Assembly (NCBI GenBank): GCA_918807975.1
Contig: OU964935.1
Span: 13,293,823-13,357,822 of the forward strand
Reading direction: 5' to 3'
Length of the DNA: 64,000 nt
Source of the DNA: Aplidium turbinatum
Lineage: Eukaryota; Chordata; Ascidiacea; Aplousobranchia; Polyclinidae
In this document: piece by piece, positions 32,901-47,900 of the stretch
Position numbering within the stretch: the first letter of the stretch is position 1
How the letters are laid out: every line of letters starts with the position of its first letter
Made by a program: the position numbers and the translations under genes
The notes under the pieces: model-generated
Told to the model about the DNA's origin: nothing
Database searches by the model: none
The model's input: the letters and a program-made list of their open reading frames with translations, nothing else

Positions 32901-35900
32901 ATGCAACAATGCCACCTCAATGGAAGACGTCTGATCACTTCAAATTTATCCATTATGAAGCTATTTCGTTTCTTATTCTGAAATTAACAGCTTAGTTGCT
33001 CTCTGAACAGTTGAATGCCTTTGGGAAATCAACTAAACTTAGCAACACCATTGCGCATTGAATCAAAACAAGGCACATTTCTATAAAAAACAATTCCTCC
33101 TTAGATAATAACATGAAAGAGTTTCTTTTCAACCCTGGGGTCTGACCTGGTCAACTGCCTTGACAAACAGCTGGTGAAATGATCAAACAACAACAAAATA
33201 AAAATGCAGCATAGAAATGTACTACATCATTGCGTTTTCACAGGTTTGACCCTGAGCTGAAAACACAGGTTATATCAACTTCAATAAGACAATCATCTTG
33301 ACGACGAAGCTTACAAAAGTTCAATTTAATAAATAGAAAAGAAAAACTTTTAATAAATAATCCCAGGTTTCAATGTCTGTTGCGCAATTAGGAATCAGAA
33401 TTTTTAGACTGGCTCTAAAACTGGTGCTGTTATTTTGCATTCATCAAATGCTGGCATTTGCACAACAATCTAACCTCTAAGTGTGATTTATTAAAAATCG
33501 ATTTCGCTATAGCAGTAGCATCTTCAGCCAGCACATGAAACTTGAAAATTACGTAAAACGAACAAACAAAGCAAACTCCGATGTCATCAATACGTATAAA
33601 AAATTTATTCTAAATAAATGGTTATAATATTATATTAATGATACATTACATAATATTAATGGTTGCTAAAACTGACTTTAAGTCTGTGTTTTTCATACGT
33701 CACTCATAGATTTTACGGGGTTAGGAAATTAACCTTAAAAACAGCAAGTTTCCTTAATTTTATTTTATCAAGTTATAATTTGATGGAAGGCGAATCATTT
33801 GAACAATTTGTCTCTTTGGTTGTCTGCGCCACTCAAGCACCGCCCCCAGAAAAACACAACATGAAATTGTTTATCATCAAAACAAAAATGCACCTGTGTT
33901 GTGAGGCACCACATATGGGGTTAAGTGCTTCCCAGCAAGAAATATCCCTCCTTTTAACATTGATCTAACGTTTGCAGATGCTAAATCAACGTAAAAAGAG
34001 AGATTTCGACTGCATGGGTTGGAGCAATGCTGAAGACGCTTGAACAAAAACACTGACGACAAAATAATCACCATTTTTAAGCAAAGATTTCCAGATTTGC
34101 TATCATGTTTGTAGCCGACCACTTTAAGTCCGCCATGTGATTTGTTATAAGGAACGTCGAGCCACATTTTTCTAAACTATATAATTACAGAATGATAAAG
34201 CTTTGGTAGAGAGTTTGCTTTTTTGAATTATAGACAAACAAAACAAAGTAACCTTAGCGGGTTTAACATAATGTATTACACACAAAAAAAATATAACATA
34301 ATAACTCAAACGTTTTCGACACGCACTTGTGTTTATGTTAAACCCGCTAAGATTACTTTGTTTGGTTGGTCTATAATTAAAGAAAGTAGATAAAATGTGC
34401 GAAAATAAAATCCCAAGCAAAAACTTAAGAGCAGCCAAGTTCACTTGAAGATGGTGAAGTAGGGCAATAAAAGAATGATTTTCTCAATCTACTAGGCTAT
34501 CTTAGAAAAGCTGGTGTGCTTCAAACAGCGTGCGGCTGATGAAAAAGAATGAATTGTATATAGTTTTTCGAGCTTTCGTGTGTGAATGAGGTAACTTTTA
34601 AAAAGGTTATTTCACAAATTTGTTAGTATTTGTAAAAATAAAACTAATAAACCAGCAAAAGATTACTCAAGTCCCACCGTCTATCGTCTTTCCTGGTGAA
34701 ATTGCGATGTAAGAAATGAGAAATCCTCTTCCAGTAAAAGATGCTGGCCGTCGAAACACCACAGTGGCAGTGTTGCCAAATAAGGTCACTGTATCAGGAT
34801 TGTTACCAGGGCAGTACTCGTCTGGAAAAATTGTAAATTGAAATTTGTTGAAGTTGATTAATATAGTTTTATTGCAGACAAAAAATTATCCATGGTAAAC
34901 ACACAAAAACGACAAAACAAGTAGGGGAGACTCAGGTAAGTTGGCCCAGTAGGCAAGTTGGCCCACTCTAAATAATTTTTTAACTAAAATAGTTATTGTT
35001 ACGTATCGTACGCATACTGAGAAAGTGCTGTTGAAACTATCTTATCACCAGGTTGGGAGGCTCTAGCAAGCAGTATAAACATGTGAGCACGATTTTTGTA
35101 TGAAAAATTATGATTTTTGAAATTTTTGGATTTTAGAATTTTTTAGATGTCGAGTGATTTTTTTCTTACTATATAAGAAAGGTTATTATTTAGTGAGTGC
35201 AGCGCTAGAGTGGTTATTAAGGCTCACTTTGACTGTGAAACCGTTGTTAGAAGCTCGATAGTTTGACATAAATTTTAGTTTTTGCAATGTGGTTGCCATG
35301 CAGGGAAGTTGGCCCATTTCGTGGGTGGGTACGTTGGCCACCATGGCCAACTTGCCTTCATGAGGTATTACATAGAATGATAATAATTGACTAATTAATA
35401 CGATGACTTATTTTTGCAAGATTGAAGTAGCCTATCATCAAGTATCCAAAGTAAGTAAATCGCGGCTTTACATCAGCATTAAGCGATCAATAACAATAAT
35501 ACACTTCCTAACATCGTTTTTATGCCACAAATTATTCCTAACCCATATGGTAATAATAGTAGGCTAAGTAGCCTAATCAAGAAAACCAATCGCGGAAATG
35601 TGTATCAACCACTTCTCAAGCGACGGTCTAAAACGTACCTCGTTTCGGAGATACATTAAAAAATGTTCCGATATTGGTAGCCTACCCATGCAAAAATGGG
35701 GTTTGTAGCCTATTGCAAACAAGGTCCCACCTATCAGTATCGTTAAGGTGACCAGATCGTTAGGAATAAAGGCATGCCGTTCCAACTACATGATGTTTGA
35801 TACAACCTTTGTTATTTTCGAAAGCTTATTTGGTGTAGGCTACTCATGTAAAAAAAGTTTACTGAGGTAAAATACAGCATTATAGCCTAATAGTAGATTT

Positions 35901-38900
35901 TATTATAAACCATACATGAATGCATACATAGAATAATTTATGTACGGTATGTATGCCTCTATAAAACCAAGAAATAATTAGAAAGAAAATCAAATTGGGG
36001 AGAAAGAGAACTTTTCCACTGTTTAATATACCGTAGATGGACATGTTTCCCACGTGGCCAACTTACCTTCCATGGTGGGCCAAATTACCCGCACATGAAG
36101 GCAAGATGGTCCATTTTATTTTTTTCGGAAAACTTGAAAAATTATATACCTAAGAATGTTTGTTTGATGCAAGAATATGTCCACTTTTAGAGTGATGAAT
36201 TCTCTACTCTTCAATAGCATTCGCTTTAACATATGTTTTGTTATCAGCTCACAAATTCAAATTTTCATTTTGCTGGGCCAACTTACCCGAGTCTCCCCTA
36301 CCGTAAACCTAGCAGTGTAACTAATTAGTATTCTAGTTTCTAGATGACTAAAGAGCCTGCTGAATGGATGACCAAATAATCTTTCGCTGCTCATGGCTAA
36401 TCAGATTGAATACTTCAACTTTATGTTTGAAATTGCATGTTATTGTGATGTAAGCTTATTGTGTACTATATGTATTATATTGTACTGTGAGTATACAGTG
36501 TATTATAGGATCTGACTGGCAAATAAAGTTATTCCTCTTTTTGAATATGCAAATAAAATGAGAATGTTTGAACAGAAACACTTTTTACTGATTTACATGG
36601 AAATTTGGTTTACTAATTATACAGTTGATTTTTTTGCTTGAAAACGAAAACTTTAATCTTGCTACTGATTGCAACAGAACAACAACACAATGGCTGCTCG
36701 ATACCTGCACGAAAATTTTTGTCCGGCCCGCAGTCAGTAATAAAATGATCCGTGCGTGCGGCGTAGTGTATTCATGCATGTCAAGAAACATTACATAGAT
36801 AGTTGTAACACGAGATATAAAAGAAAAAGCATTAAACCTTAGGCCTAAGTGACTTCTCAAGTCATATTTTGACTTCCTTCCTTCACATCAGACAGGAAGT
36901 CAATGTGACTTTTTTTTAAGCAAAATATAATCCTAAAACAAGCTTTGAAAAAAAAAGAAGATTTTAGTGATTTGATAAAGTTTATTAATTGGTTGGGATT
37001 ACATCATGATCAATGATATCCAAACCACACACAGTCTATCTATGACTTAAATTGAGCGTTTCCAAACGAGAGCAGCTGACCAAAGTAATTTCATGTGATT
37101 GTAGGTTTGTAATTTGCACACGCAGCAAACATAGAAAATACAAATATGTGACAAGCCACATAAATAGCCAGACAGCAAAATTAGTCATTGTTGCATTAAT
37201 TCAACGTCTGCAGACGTTGAATCAATGCAACAATGACTGATTTTGCTGTCTGGAAGATTACAAAACATGTCAAGCAAGCGCATAAGTATAGCTTTTGAAA
37301 GAAGGGGAAAGATTTTGCTACTGGCCTATCTTTGGCTGCCTGGAATGTGAAGAAAATGCCACGGTTTAAGCTGGTGACAATGTTTGTCTATTTTTTAAGA
37401 AACATATTAAAAAGATATCTAAAAGTATCAGAAGAATGCCAGGTACAAGACGCAGACATCCCCAACAAATGAATGTAGCATTGTAAATGATCTGTATCTG
37501 CGTGGTCAGAACTTTAAAAATTTTCTTAGAAATTTTTGTAAGGGAACGTTCAAATATTACGTAACGCTTTTTTTCCGAATTTTTGACCCCCCCCTCCCCC
37601 ATGTAACGCCAACGTAACGCTTTTTTCAATCCCCCCCCCCCCCCCCCCTATGTAACGCTTTTTCATTACGAATTCAGCACGAAAAACTACCATTCCGTAC
37701 TCGAAAGCGTTACGTAACGTTTTGCTTGAACCCCCTCCCCCCGATGTGACGCTAACGTAACGCTTTGCATAAACCCCCCCTCCCCCTCGAAGGCGTTACG
37801 TAATATTTGAACGTTCCCTAACTCGAAAACGGTAAGCTATCGTTTGTATTGAAAATCGAATGAGGCTGTTCACCAGGCATTTAGTTAAATAACATGATGT
37901 CTGCTAGTGCAAATTAAGCTGAACTATCATAAGATGTATAAAGTGACAAACTGCTTTTATTCCGACGACCTCATTTTTTCTGGTTTCAAAGTTTTGCGTG
38001 CGATAATTGTTTGTCTAGAAGTTGAATTTTCATTTTTTATGTTTAATTCATTTCAACAACATAGTCCTGTGTTTTGACAGGTAGTCACTACCTGGTCTAG
38101 CCCCCTAAAAAAGTCAGTCGTGTCTGGTTGACGACACAACGGAACAAAAGCACATTGTCACTTTATACATCTAGGGATAGTTCAGCTTAATTTGCACCAG
38201 TAGAACGCATCATGTCATTTAACTATTGTTTGTATGTTTCAAAACTGCATCTTTTATAGATGTTCAATAATAAACAAAAATTGAGAAATAAAAAGCTTAA
38301 AATAAATGAGTCGGGTAGAAGTTGTTGGATTTTATGAAAAAAAAACTGTCAAAAAGTAGAGATTTTTTGGTTTAAACATTTTTGCCAGCTTACAAAAATT
38401 TGTTGACACTAAATTCAGTCAAGCAACGTGTGCATTCAAGTGTGACCACCCTATTGTTCAAACGCTTTAGCTTTGACGTTCTAAAATTCTAAGCCGTGAT
38501 ATAGTAAAGTAGAAATCATCCCTGAGTAGGCTATCTATTGGCAAATAGTAACTATGCTTATGATAATGACGAAAAATAAACACGAACAATAATTGCACAC
38601 ACAATCTACACACAATAATTGAAGGTCGACAGATTAGATTTTGCCATGAAGCCATGATAGAGAGCAACGGTAAAAACGTTTAACTGATACGTAAGCGTCA
38701 AGCGAAATTTTACTTTTTTTGAGAAAACGTACGTATCGACGAGGTGAAAAGTACAAGCAGGAGAATATAGTGTTTTGTTGGCAAACTGTGAGTAGAATGA
38801 AGTGCAGCATCGAAACTCTTCGTATTTTTCTGCTGTCACTGTCAATCTGTCATATCTCCGGCTGCGAAATTATTAGCAAAATAATACGTCAGAACAATTG

Positions 38901-41900
38901 GCGTAGGAGAGTATAAAACATTTTTGAGAGGGCACACAAAATTTGCCCAAATTTTGTCTTTGCAAATATACTTTTAAAAATGCAACATTACTCACAATCT
39001 TTGAGGTGATGTATAGTCAATACAAGGGTCGGGATTCGGGAACGTTTTTAGGTAAGAGATCCATGAAAGCTTCATTTTTGGAAATGTATTTTCGTAAGAG
39101 CCAATTATACTTTAATACTTAATACAACTAACATGTAGTGGCAGGTGATGAGTTGTAAAAGTGGGGCTATATGTTTTCTGAAGATGAGACAAACACCGGG
39201 AGGTGTAGGGGCCCTCCTCAAAATTTTTTGAAAAAAATGGATTTAATTTGGTGCATTCTGAGCGTATTTTCAACTTTCAATTGTAATGAAAAGTTAAAAT
39301 ATAACTTTCTGTGAGCCAGATGCCGTCCTTGCGAGCGATGGGTTCTCGACCCCTGGTCTAATAACTCCACAGTCATCAACTTGGCAAAGTACAAAACACA
39401 GGCAACAATGAAGCCTACTTCAAAATACACACAAAGTTCCTAAACTGGTAAAGTGTTGAAAGCTCATGGTAAAAATTGATTGTCCAAATAACTAGACATT
39501 GTTGCTCAAATAATTTTATTAACAACTGTATTAGTACAATTTAGACATATAGAAAAAAAGAAAAAAAAATCATGAGGTTACCAGTACCCAGCAGGCTTTT
39601 GAATCCTACCCATAAAGAAATGTAGCCTACCTGCATCATGCTGCATGCTTGTGAATAAGCTTGTCTCTGCTCGCCAACTGTAGGCTACTCGTTTACATTT
39701 ACTTTTTGCAAATGTTGCATCGAAACTTATCATACTGCCCAAATTGCAAAACCACATGCAATAGTTTCCAAGGTCGGTGATAATACATTTTACAATCATT
39801 GGAAATTATCAATGTACTGTATGTCATAAATTATAACAATTATGTAAAGTTTGTAAACTGGTGAGATGTCGAAACATCAAGGTAAGAGTGATTTTCCCAA
39901 ATAAGTGGACATTTTTGCTCAAATATGCAACGTTTTTTTTTTTAGCGGGGGAGCGATCTCCCCTCCTGCCTCCCCCTATCTCTTACGGCTATCGAGTACA
40001 GTTATCTCCGCAACTTAACTTTTAGTGTTTAAATTTTGGCTTTGTAGTAAAAACGATTTAAAAGACAACGCTTATAAACAACAAACAAGCCATATCTGAG
40101 ACAGAGATACTCGATTAAATTTTCAAACGCTTTAATAAACTTTATGCATGCTAAACCTGATGGAACACCAAAAAGCTGTATGTTTATGATGAAACACTAA
40201 AAAGTAGGTGATGCATCTGTATGAAAATATGCTCTTTGACGCTTGTTTGTGTCCATGGGGTATTGGGGTAGTCTCGCCTTTCAAAAGGCCATCTCCGTGT
40301 CATTGAAAAGAGGTCACATTCGATGTTTCATGAAATCTTTTACTTCTGTTAAGCTAAAGCATATATTTAACTAATTTACAAAGATGCTCAACATTGCTTG
40401 TTGACACCAGAAACTTTGTTCAAACGACTGGAACGGACACATTTTTAGGTTATTTCAACAGACTGGAAAATCTCTACAACTGGTAAGCGCACGCCATACT
40501 GTCACACATCGCTGATTTTCTACCAGTAGGCCATGAGTAGGCCTACCTCCTGCAGAGTCAAACCTTTTTATCTCAGTGGAAATTAAGAAGAGGTAATGCT
40601 GACTCATTAGTTTGCCGATAAGAGTGCTGAAGCTAAACAAATGACTGATCAGTAATCGATTGTTTGGATAAATTTAACGCTCTGAATGACCATGAAAAAT
40701 GCGAATCAAACACTGCATGTGATGATTAATACTACACTTGTGTCAGTGTGTGGCTTAATTTCTTTTTCTTTCTAAATAGGGCTTGAACACTTCTTTTTAA
40801 ACTGCGCAAACTAACCGTAATTCAAAATGTTTTCAATTTTTGTTTACCTATTTGACGTAAGCAAAAGTTCCGCATTTGAAAACATGTGCCAAGGCGAAAC
40901 AAAAAAATGATTTATTTCATTTTGACAAGATTCCAAGTCTTTCATTATTTTGTTCAAAGTCTGTTTTTCAAAGTTTTGTTTTAAAGTTCAAAATTTTGTT
41001 CAAAGTGCAATGCCTAATAATGTGTAGACCTAAAGAAGTTTTTATGTGTGAAACAATTTGTTCATTGGTTTTAAACTGTGAATACAAGACAATAATAAAA
41101 CTAACAAGCAATTCCGTGGATGACACCAATAAAACACCCCCCATCTTGGAACTTAGAAATATAAACTTAACTGCGTGTAAATTCATCAAGTTTTAAAGTG
41201 CTTGTTGTTTTAAAAGGTTCACAGATTTTATTTCAACAACAAAGCGATAAAACGATGACGCTTTTCACAGGATCATAAATAACAAAAATACCACTGTCTC
41301 TAACATGCAGAAAATTGCTTGCTTCAGATTAATTGCGGTTTTGTACGGTTTTGTTGACGTATTCAAATTTATGTCTGTAACTGTGCATTTACAATATTGT
41401 ACATGACTGGGTGGGATGGTGAAGATGAAGACCGCACAATTAGTTTCGAAAGGTTTCGTTTTGTTTTTCCTTTTCAGTAGGCCTAAAAACGACTTTGAAC
41501 TGATGGATAACAGTTGGTGTATATGGCGATACTGAAAAGCTTGAAATAGCCTACTTTTCCAGGTTTTTCAAAGTTTAAGTATATTGTATTGATGACAATG
41601 AAAAAAGAGGTAGGCCTAATTCAAATCGGTGGTAAGCGCTGCACATAAGCAAACAACTCAATCTTTGGTGAGTTTATGAAGCAGAGAAAAAAAATTAAAC
41701 TTTTGCAACTTAAAATTTAGATAAAAAAATTAAATAAAAGCGATTTCAAGCACGCTACTTGCAACTCTATCCACGTGAATTAAAAATTAAACTTAGTGAG
41801 ATCTGGTGTGATCACAGCATTCATGTGGATAGCCTAATGTTGCGTTTTAACGGCTTGTTGAGTTGTTATAAAGAAGACCAACATGCGCTTATCCAGTAGT

Positions 41901-44900
41901 CTACGGGTTCCGTTGCAATTGAAACAATTCATAAATGGTGGAAACATGAAGTGTTGGTTTTGCCTGTTATCCAGTGATGACCATTAACAACAACGCTAGA
42001 GCACTCTTGGTTTTGTGTGATAATCTTAACTGAAACGTAAAATATTTGCCATTCTGAATTCTCATGTTTAAGCAGTAAGCTGATCTGGAACACGCAAATT
42101 TCGAAAACAGCTGAAGGCAAAAGCTTGAAAAACCAGGATAGTTAACTCTTGAATGTGTTAAAAAACGCAAAGCTGTGATTGATTAATGGTACAAAGCCTG
42201 TTACCTATCTTTTAAGTCAACCAAATACGGGTGGTCTTACACAGTACTTACAAATTATGCCAATTACTGCGGGAAATATATTTCGCACGGCTTCTACTTC
42301 TGTTTATTTTGAACAATATGTCAAAGAAAAACTACAAAATACAGTAATGGTCTTGCTCAAAGGTTTTCAAACGGGAGTAAATTTACTAATGCAGGTAAAT
42401 ATCCCCACGGAAAAATCCAATCTAGTAAATATTTCCCAGGAAAAATCTTCCAGGAAACATCCTACATGGATAAAATCAATTTTATGCACGAAGGCCATCG
42501 GAAGAGTTTTCCTTTTTAATGTCTTTTAAAATGTAATCAACATCTGCAGACGTTGAATTAATGTAAAAAAATAGTTGATTTGCTGTCTGGGTCTCTGTTG
42601 AACGGCATTCAAGCATGATCAGATTACAATCTCGCAAATCCACTTTTGACTTTTTGACTGGTTTGTTTCTCGCGAAATTGCAGTTGTCAAAAATAAAAAA
42701 ACCTTCATCACATAAATTTGTAATATTTCCCTCTCAGTCTTTAAATCGAATCTGATTCATATCTTATTCGCAGAACGCACGAATATACAAAGTGCTAATG
42801 CACATAACAGGTTTATAAGATTAGGCTTTTAATGTACAATGATCAAAGAGCTAGCAGGTGCAAGGGCAGATGAGGGCATCAGCTTTGATCTCAGAGCTTT
42901 AACACGGCGTGTAATTTCGCTCTAAAACTAACACTTTAAAAGGAATTTTTTGAACGTACCACACCACTAATACCACAAATGATTTTCTGCGAAAAAAAAA
43001 TATTTCTCTTCAATTTTGCATTTGTTAAACATCACTTTAGAATTCTTTACACAAGCCGATGCAAATCAAAGTCCTGCAAACTTCAACGATAAGAAATATT
43101 ACGGATTTACTGAAAGAACCATTCAGGATTTCAGACGACTGTTATGACATTGGAATTTGCTCGAAATAGGTCAATAATTTAAAATCACAGCTCGATCTTT
43201 GCAAAAGATCCGAATTGTTCAAAAAACATTGCTGAAAATCAATGTTTTTATAGGTGCGGTATTGTAGTTAAAGTTGCAATTAAGTATGACGTAATCAAAA
43301 CGCCACTGGTGTTCTGCTGTATGGACAGTGGACAAAATTACCAAAAACTAAGCTCAAGCTATGCTTTCAATAAATGAATTGACCCTAAATGTGTTTGGAC
43401 AGGTTTTCGTAAATAGTTAAAATGTCTTTTTGTAAACTGAATACGCACCTACAACTACTGGCATAGAAACGAAGGCCCATACAAAATTAAATCCAAGTAT
43501 TTCTTACTAACGTAACGAAAACATCACAGCATTGTCGCCTAAGTCCAAGTCTCGAAAACACGATGCATGTGATTTGTGTTGGGGAACGTCTGAGACAAAT
43601 TTTCAATGTCTTAAAGGCATAAATTTATCATTAGGCCTACATGAAGATGCAAAAGCATAGGCTTCACCAATATTTGCTGCAATGGTAATAGGACTATACC
43701 ATTTTCCCAATTCAGTTACCGTACATAAAAGTTTTGTATAAAAAGAGCAACAAATTTAAGCTAAAATGAAACAATGCATATGTTAAGCTTAATGTGAGAC
43801 TGCTGAGGAGAACTCGACATTTTATAGAATGCATTTCAGTTAGAACGTTTCTCGTAAAAACTACGTGCTGATTACATGGCTTATTGTTTTCTTCAGACAA
43901 GCAGTCACATACGGTAATCAGTAAAAGTTGCCCCGAAAAAATTCAACCGAAAAATATACCTTGGTAAGTATCCCCTGGAAAGATATCGGACATCCCGCAT
44001 GAAATAGTTTCAGTTTTTTACAGAGAATGATATTTACTAGAGGGATTTTTCTGGGGATATGATTTTATGGTGGGATATTTATCTACATTCGTCACACCAT
44101 GGTCACACACAGTAACATACCAAGAATTGTCTTCTGCTTTCCGATTCCCGAGTAGACTGCAACCTCTCCTTTGTCACACTCATCCAGTTTTGCTTCCATG
44201 TCAAAGTCTCCGAATTTCAATTGAATCCCTTTTCTAGCTGGGACCTCTATTTGCCATTCACATGTGATAAGTCCCAAGTTATCGGGGTAAGAGGCGATGT
44301 TGGCTTCACTGGGTGGACTAGGAGAATTCGGGTAATTCGGGGAAGTAAATGTTCCTGAGTCCCCGCGCAATTGACCATGGCAAGAAGAAACTGAAAAATA
44401 ATTATGTAATTAACAATCACGATTATCTTTAAACTTTCTGTACTTTCCTCAGTAATAGGTAAAAGTTGATTGTATGACCGTATGATGAGGCAACGCAACA
44501 CCGTAGAAATAACGTGTCTTTATCTTGGAAAGCTGCCTGGGTACCTATGTATACTTCCTTTTGTTGTCTGGCTACGTTAAAACAATAAAGAATGACGTTT
44601 CTTGCTGATTGGTTACTTTCCAATCTACTCAGACCATACTTCAACAAGAAAGGAGCCTTTCAATACCGTAGGACATGAGGCAGGTATAGCTTCTGCAGCC
44701 ACAGCTTGTAACGATGAGTTTGTGTTCAAAAAATGGTGAAAACTGTATGATACTTTCCACCGCCGCTATTTTACACTTGACATAAAGAGTTGTGTATTAA
44801 ACAAAAGTAAGTTTGACTTATATTCATGAATAGAACAAAGCTAAATAAAAAAAAAATTTCAACTTTCAATCAATACGATTCCAAAACGTAAAGCCCATTA

Positions 44901-47900
44901 ATTTGAATTATATTTTTAGCTTTTTGGATTATGCATTTTGCATCGCCATTTAGTTATTTTTTAAAAAGTTTGCAACAAGTTTAATTGGTCTGGTTTTTCG
45001 ACAAGAAATACTCTAGTGGTTTCCATTCAATACGCAAATTTCCATGCAAAGTGAGTCAATGCTTTTAATAGAACCAGTATAAATATAGGCTAATAAGAAA
45101 CCTGTGCAGCAAAATACAAACACAAGTATCTGCTAACAGTCTGTTTACATGGAAGTGTTGTTTTGCAAAAAGCATGAATAACAGTAAACAGAAAAATTAA
45201 CACTGTGGTCAGGCTTTCGCTACAAGCAAACCTTCAAAGTTGCACAATAACTTTTCATCCGATTAAAGTGAAACTTAACATAGTTGATTTGAAAAACATC
45301 AACCTGAAACAAATATGTCGGGTGAATTAACGATTGCTTTGCAATTTAAAAATAGCGATTTTGGTAATGTTTTGTTTTTACATCGAACTTTAACGGCCAA
45401 TACGTAAAATCTATGTAAAGATCAAACGAAGGATGCAAAAACTGCACATCGGTGCATGGATTTCGTCACTTATTATCAAAACGAATCATAAAAAAGCTAC
45501 AAAAAATGCCAAGTCTCCACACATGTTCAACAACATGTGCTTTCTAATCCACACAGAAACCTAACGCAATCTTGTTCTATTTTAGCGTTTTTTCTTTTAG
45601 CTTTTCGGTCTGGTTGTTCGGTCGAAGTCCTTAACATTTGGTATCACGCAAACATGAGTCAAATGTTTGGATTGTTCTCAGCTTTCGAAGAATACTGTAA
45701 ACACACGAAAATGGAAGAAATAAAAGATGCACAATTAACAAGCAAGGTTTACAGCTTGTCAAAGCCTTGTTAGGAAAAGTGGTCTTTTTACAAATTTCTA
45801 GCGGTTTTTGCGGTTCTACAAAGTTATTTAAATCGCTATTTTGTCAATCTGTGGATGCATAACGTCCTATTTTTCCTGTGAGTACGGTGACAATTAATTG
45901 CCGCGTGCTAACAACCTTCTCTTGGGCTGTAGAAAAAAAATTATGAGTACAAATTATTTATTTTTGACAAGTATCAAGACCATAGTCTACTAATAACCAG
46001 AAGCTTTGAAAATAGTCTGAAAGCAAAAGCCAATAGAAAAAAATTAATTCACTTCGCAAATGTCTTTACTGGAACGAGTTCCAGTCATCGTCAAAGTTGT
46101 TGTAAAACTTGTACAGCGCAACCACGGCACACGCATATATCCAGGACGACTAACCACAGATGGCACCTTGCAACTGCGCACCTGTCTCCCATATGTTACC
46201 TATATTTGACGTCATTTGAAACGTAGTGAGGTGAATTAATGACAGAGGTCAGGACAGAAATTTTATTGAAGTTGTTACGCAATCACGAGGTCATCTGCAA
46301 ATCAGATTGATTTGCTGATAGTTTGTTGGAAATGCCAACGTGAGTTTTTGATATTTCGATTTTGTGGAAACGTTCTTTCTGATAATAATCTAATCGTTAA
46401 ATTTTAATACTTTCTTTTTCATAAGTTTTTAAACGAAAATCTTAGGAATAAATATATGCAGTCACACAGTTATCGTTGTTCTCAAGAACTAGCTGGATAG
46501 TGGATTTATTCTGAAACGGGGTTGCCAGTTTGTAGCAGAGTAAACCTAAGTATGACCATTTGGTTGAATTTACTGCCAAATTTGGAAAATACATGTTACT
46601 GTTGTATTTTTATCAACATGCGTAATACAATGTTCTTTATTGTTTTGATAAAACCTTTTTATAGATCAAACTATTGCAATGCAATCGAATCTGTGCAGAA
46701 ATAAAAAAATTATCTAAACATGAAGATGTTACGAATCATCGATGTATTGAAATGAACAAATTTTACCGCATCTCAATATTTGTTTTATAAATCCATTAGT
46801 TTTAAGTCGTTGGATCAATCAAAAAGATGATAAAGTTCTTTGGAAGTGATTGTCGTTAACGTGTGGCATTTCTAGCTTCCACTAGACTTGAAATAAACAC
46901 CTGAAACTGAAAAAAAAACGAACTAATAATCATCAACGATGATTCAATAATGGCCGCTGGAAATGGTACGTGAAGCGCTTTAATGAAATTAGGGAATTTT
47001 TACACAAGAACTGCAGCCACAGAAACAACTGCTAAAGTGACAGATCATTGATTTTACGCCCAGCAACGTTAAACCGTTGGTAAATGGCCACCTTTTGTTT
47101 TCCGGGTCGAGTTTCAAAACATAATACGGCACGGTAGCAGAACGAAAAGGTAGGAAGAGCTTTTCTACCCAAGTCACATGATATGAATCACCACCTATGC
47201 TGAGACACCCTAACAAAATTATAGGTACCGCTTCAGTTTCAGTCCAATCTTGGCTCACGCCCAGTGTATAAAGAATTAGATCTAGATGAAGCGGACGGGA
47301 AGGCAAGGAAGCCAATCTTCGTGACCACCTTCAGGCATGCTTTCAAGTGTGTAAGTGGTTGACCAGACTTGAAGCGCTGTCAAATGGTTCCATCCAATAC
47401 AAGACCACAGGTCGGGTCATATCAAATTGGAACAGCGTCCGTGGTTTTTCCCACATACAGCAGCGCGGTACTGGTGTCTTTGTCAGTAATATCAAACAAG
47501 CGTTATGAGCTTCAAAAATGATAAAAAAACTCGAAATGGAGATTGGCTTAAAGGTCGTAGCTGCAGATTATAAATGACAACATTAGATTACTATGAAATG
47601 AAATTTCCTTGAAAAGAAGTAGCCATGAATATTGCTCATTGATTTGTTGGAGAAAATAATAATCCATCCTCTAATGTGGTTTTCTTTCTCATCTTGCAAA
47701 TAGGCCGGGACAAAAGTTTTAATCGTGATACCACAGCGAAAACCACACGATTAAACTGGTGGCCACATCAACCACTTGTACTTGTAATTTGATGCTGCCA
47801 TATGCGAGTGGAGCTTGATCATGATTAAAGAATACGTTAACCAAAGTATTTTTTCTGTAATGACGCAAAATAATTTTTAGTTAACTTTAAGAAATTAAAT

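Noticed and set aside
34185-34385. A hammerhead ribozyme in PLE hairpin insert 4
   Set aside because: GTCGAAAACG is present but the CTGANGA strand is missing, so the core cannot form.
46989-47315. A 108-residue minus-strand gene inside intron 1
   Set aside because: No recognisable domain, no splice signals and no neighbours; composition is like the surrounding intron.
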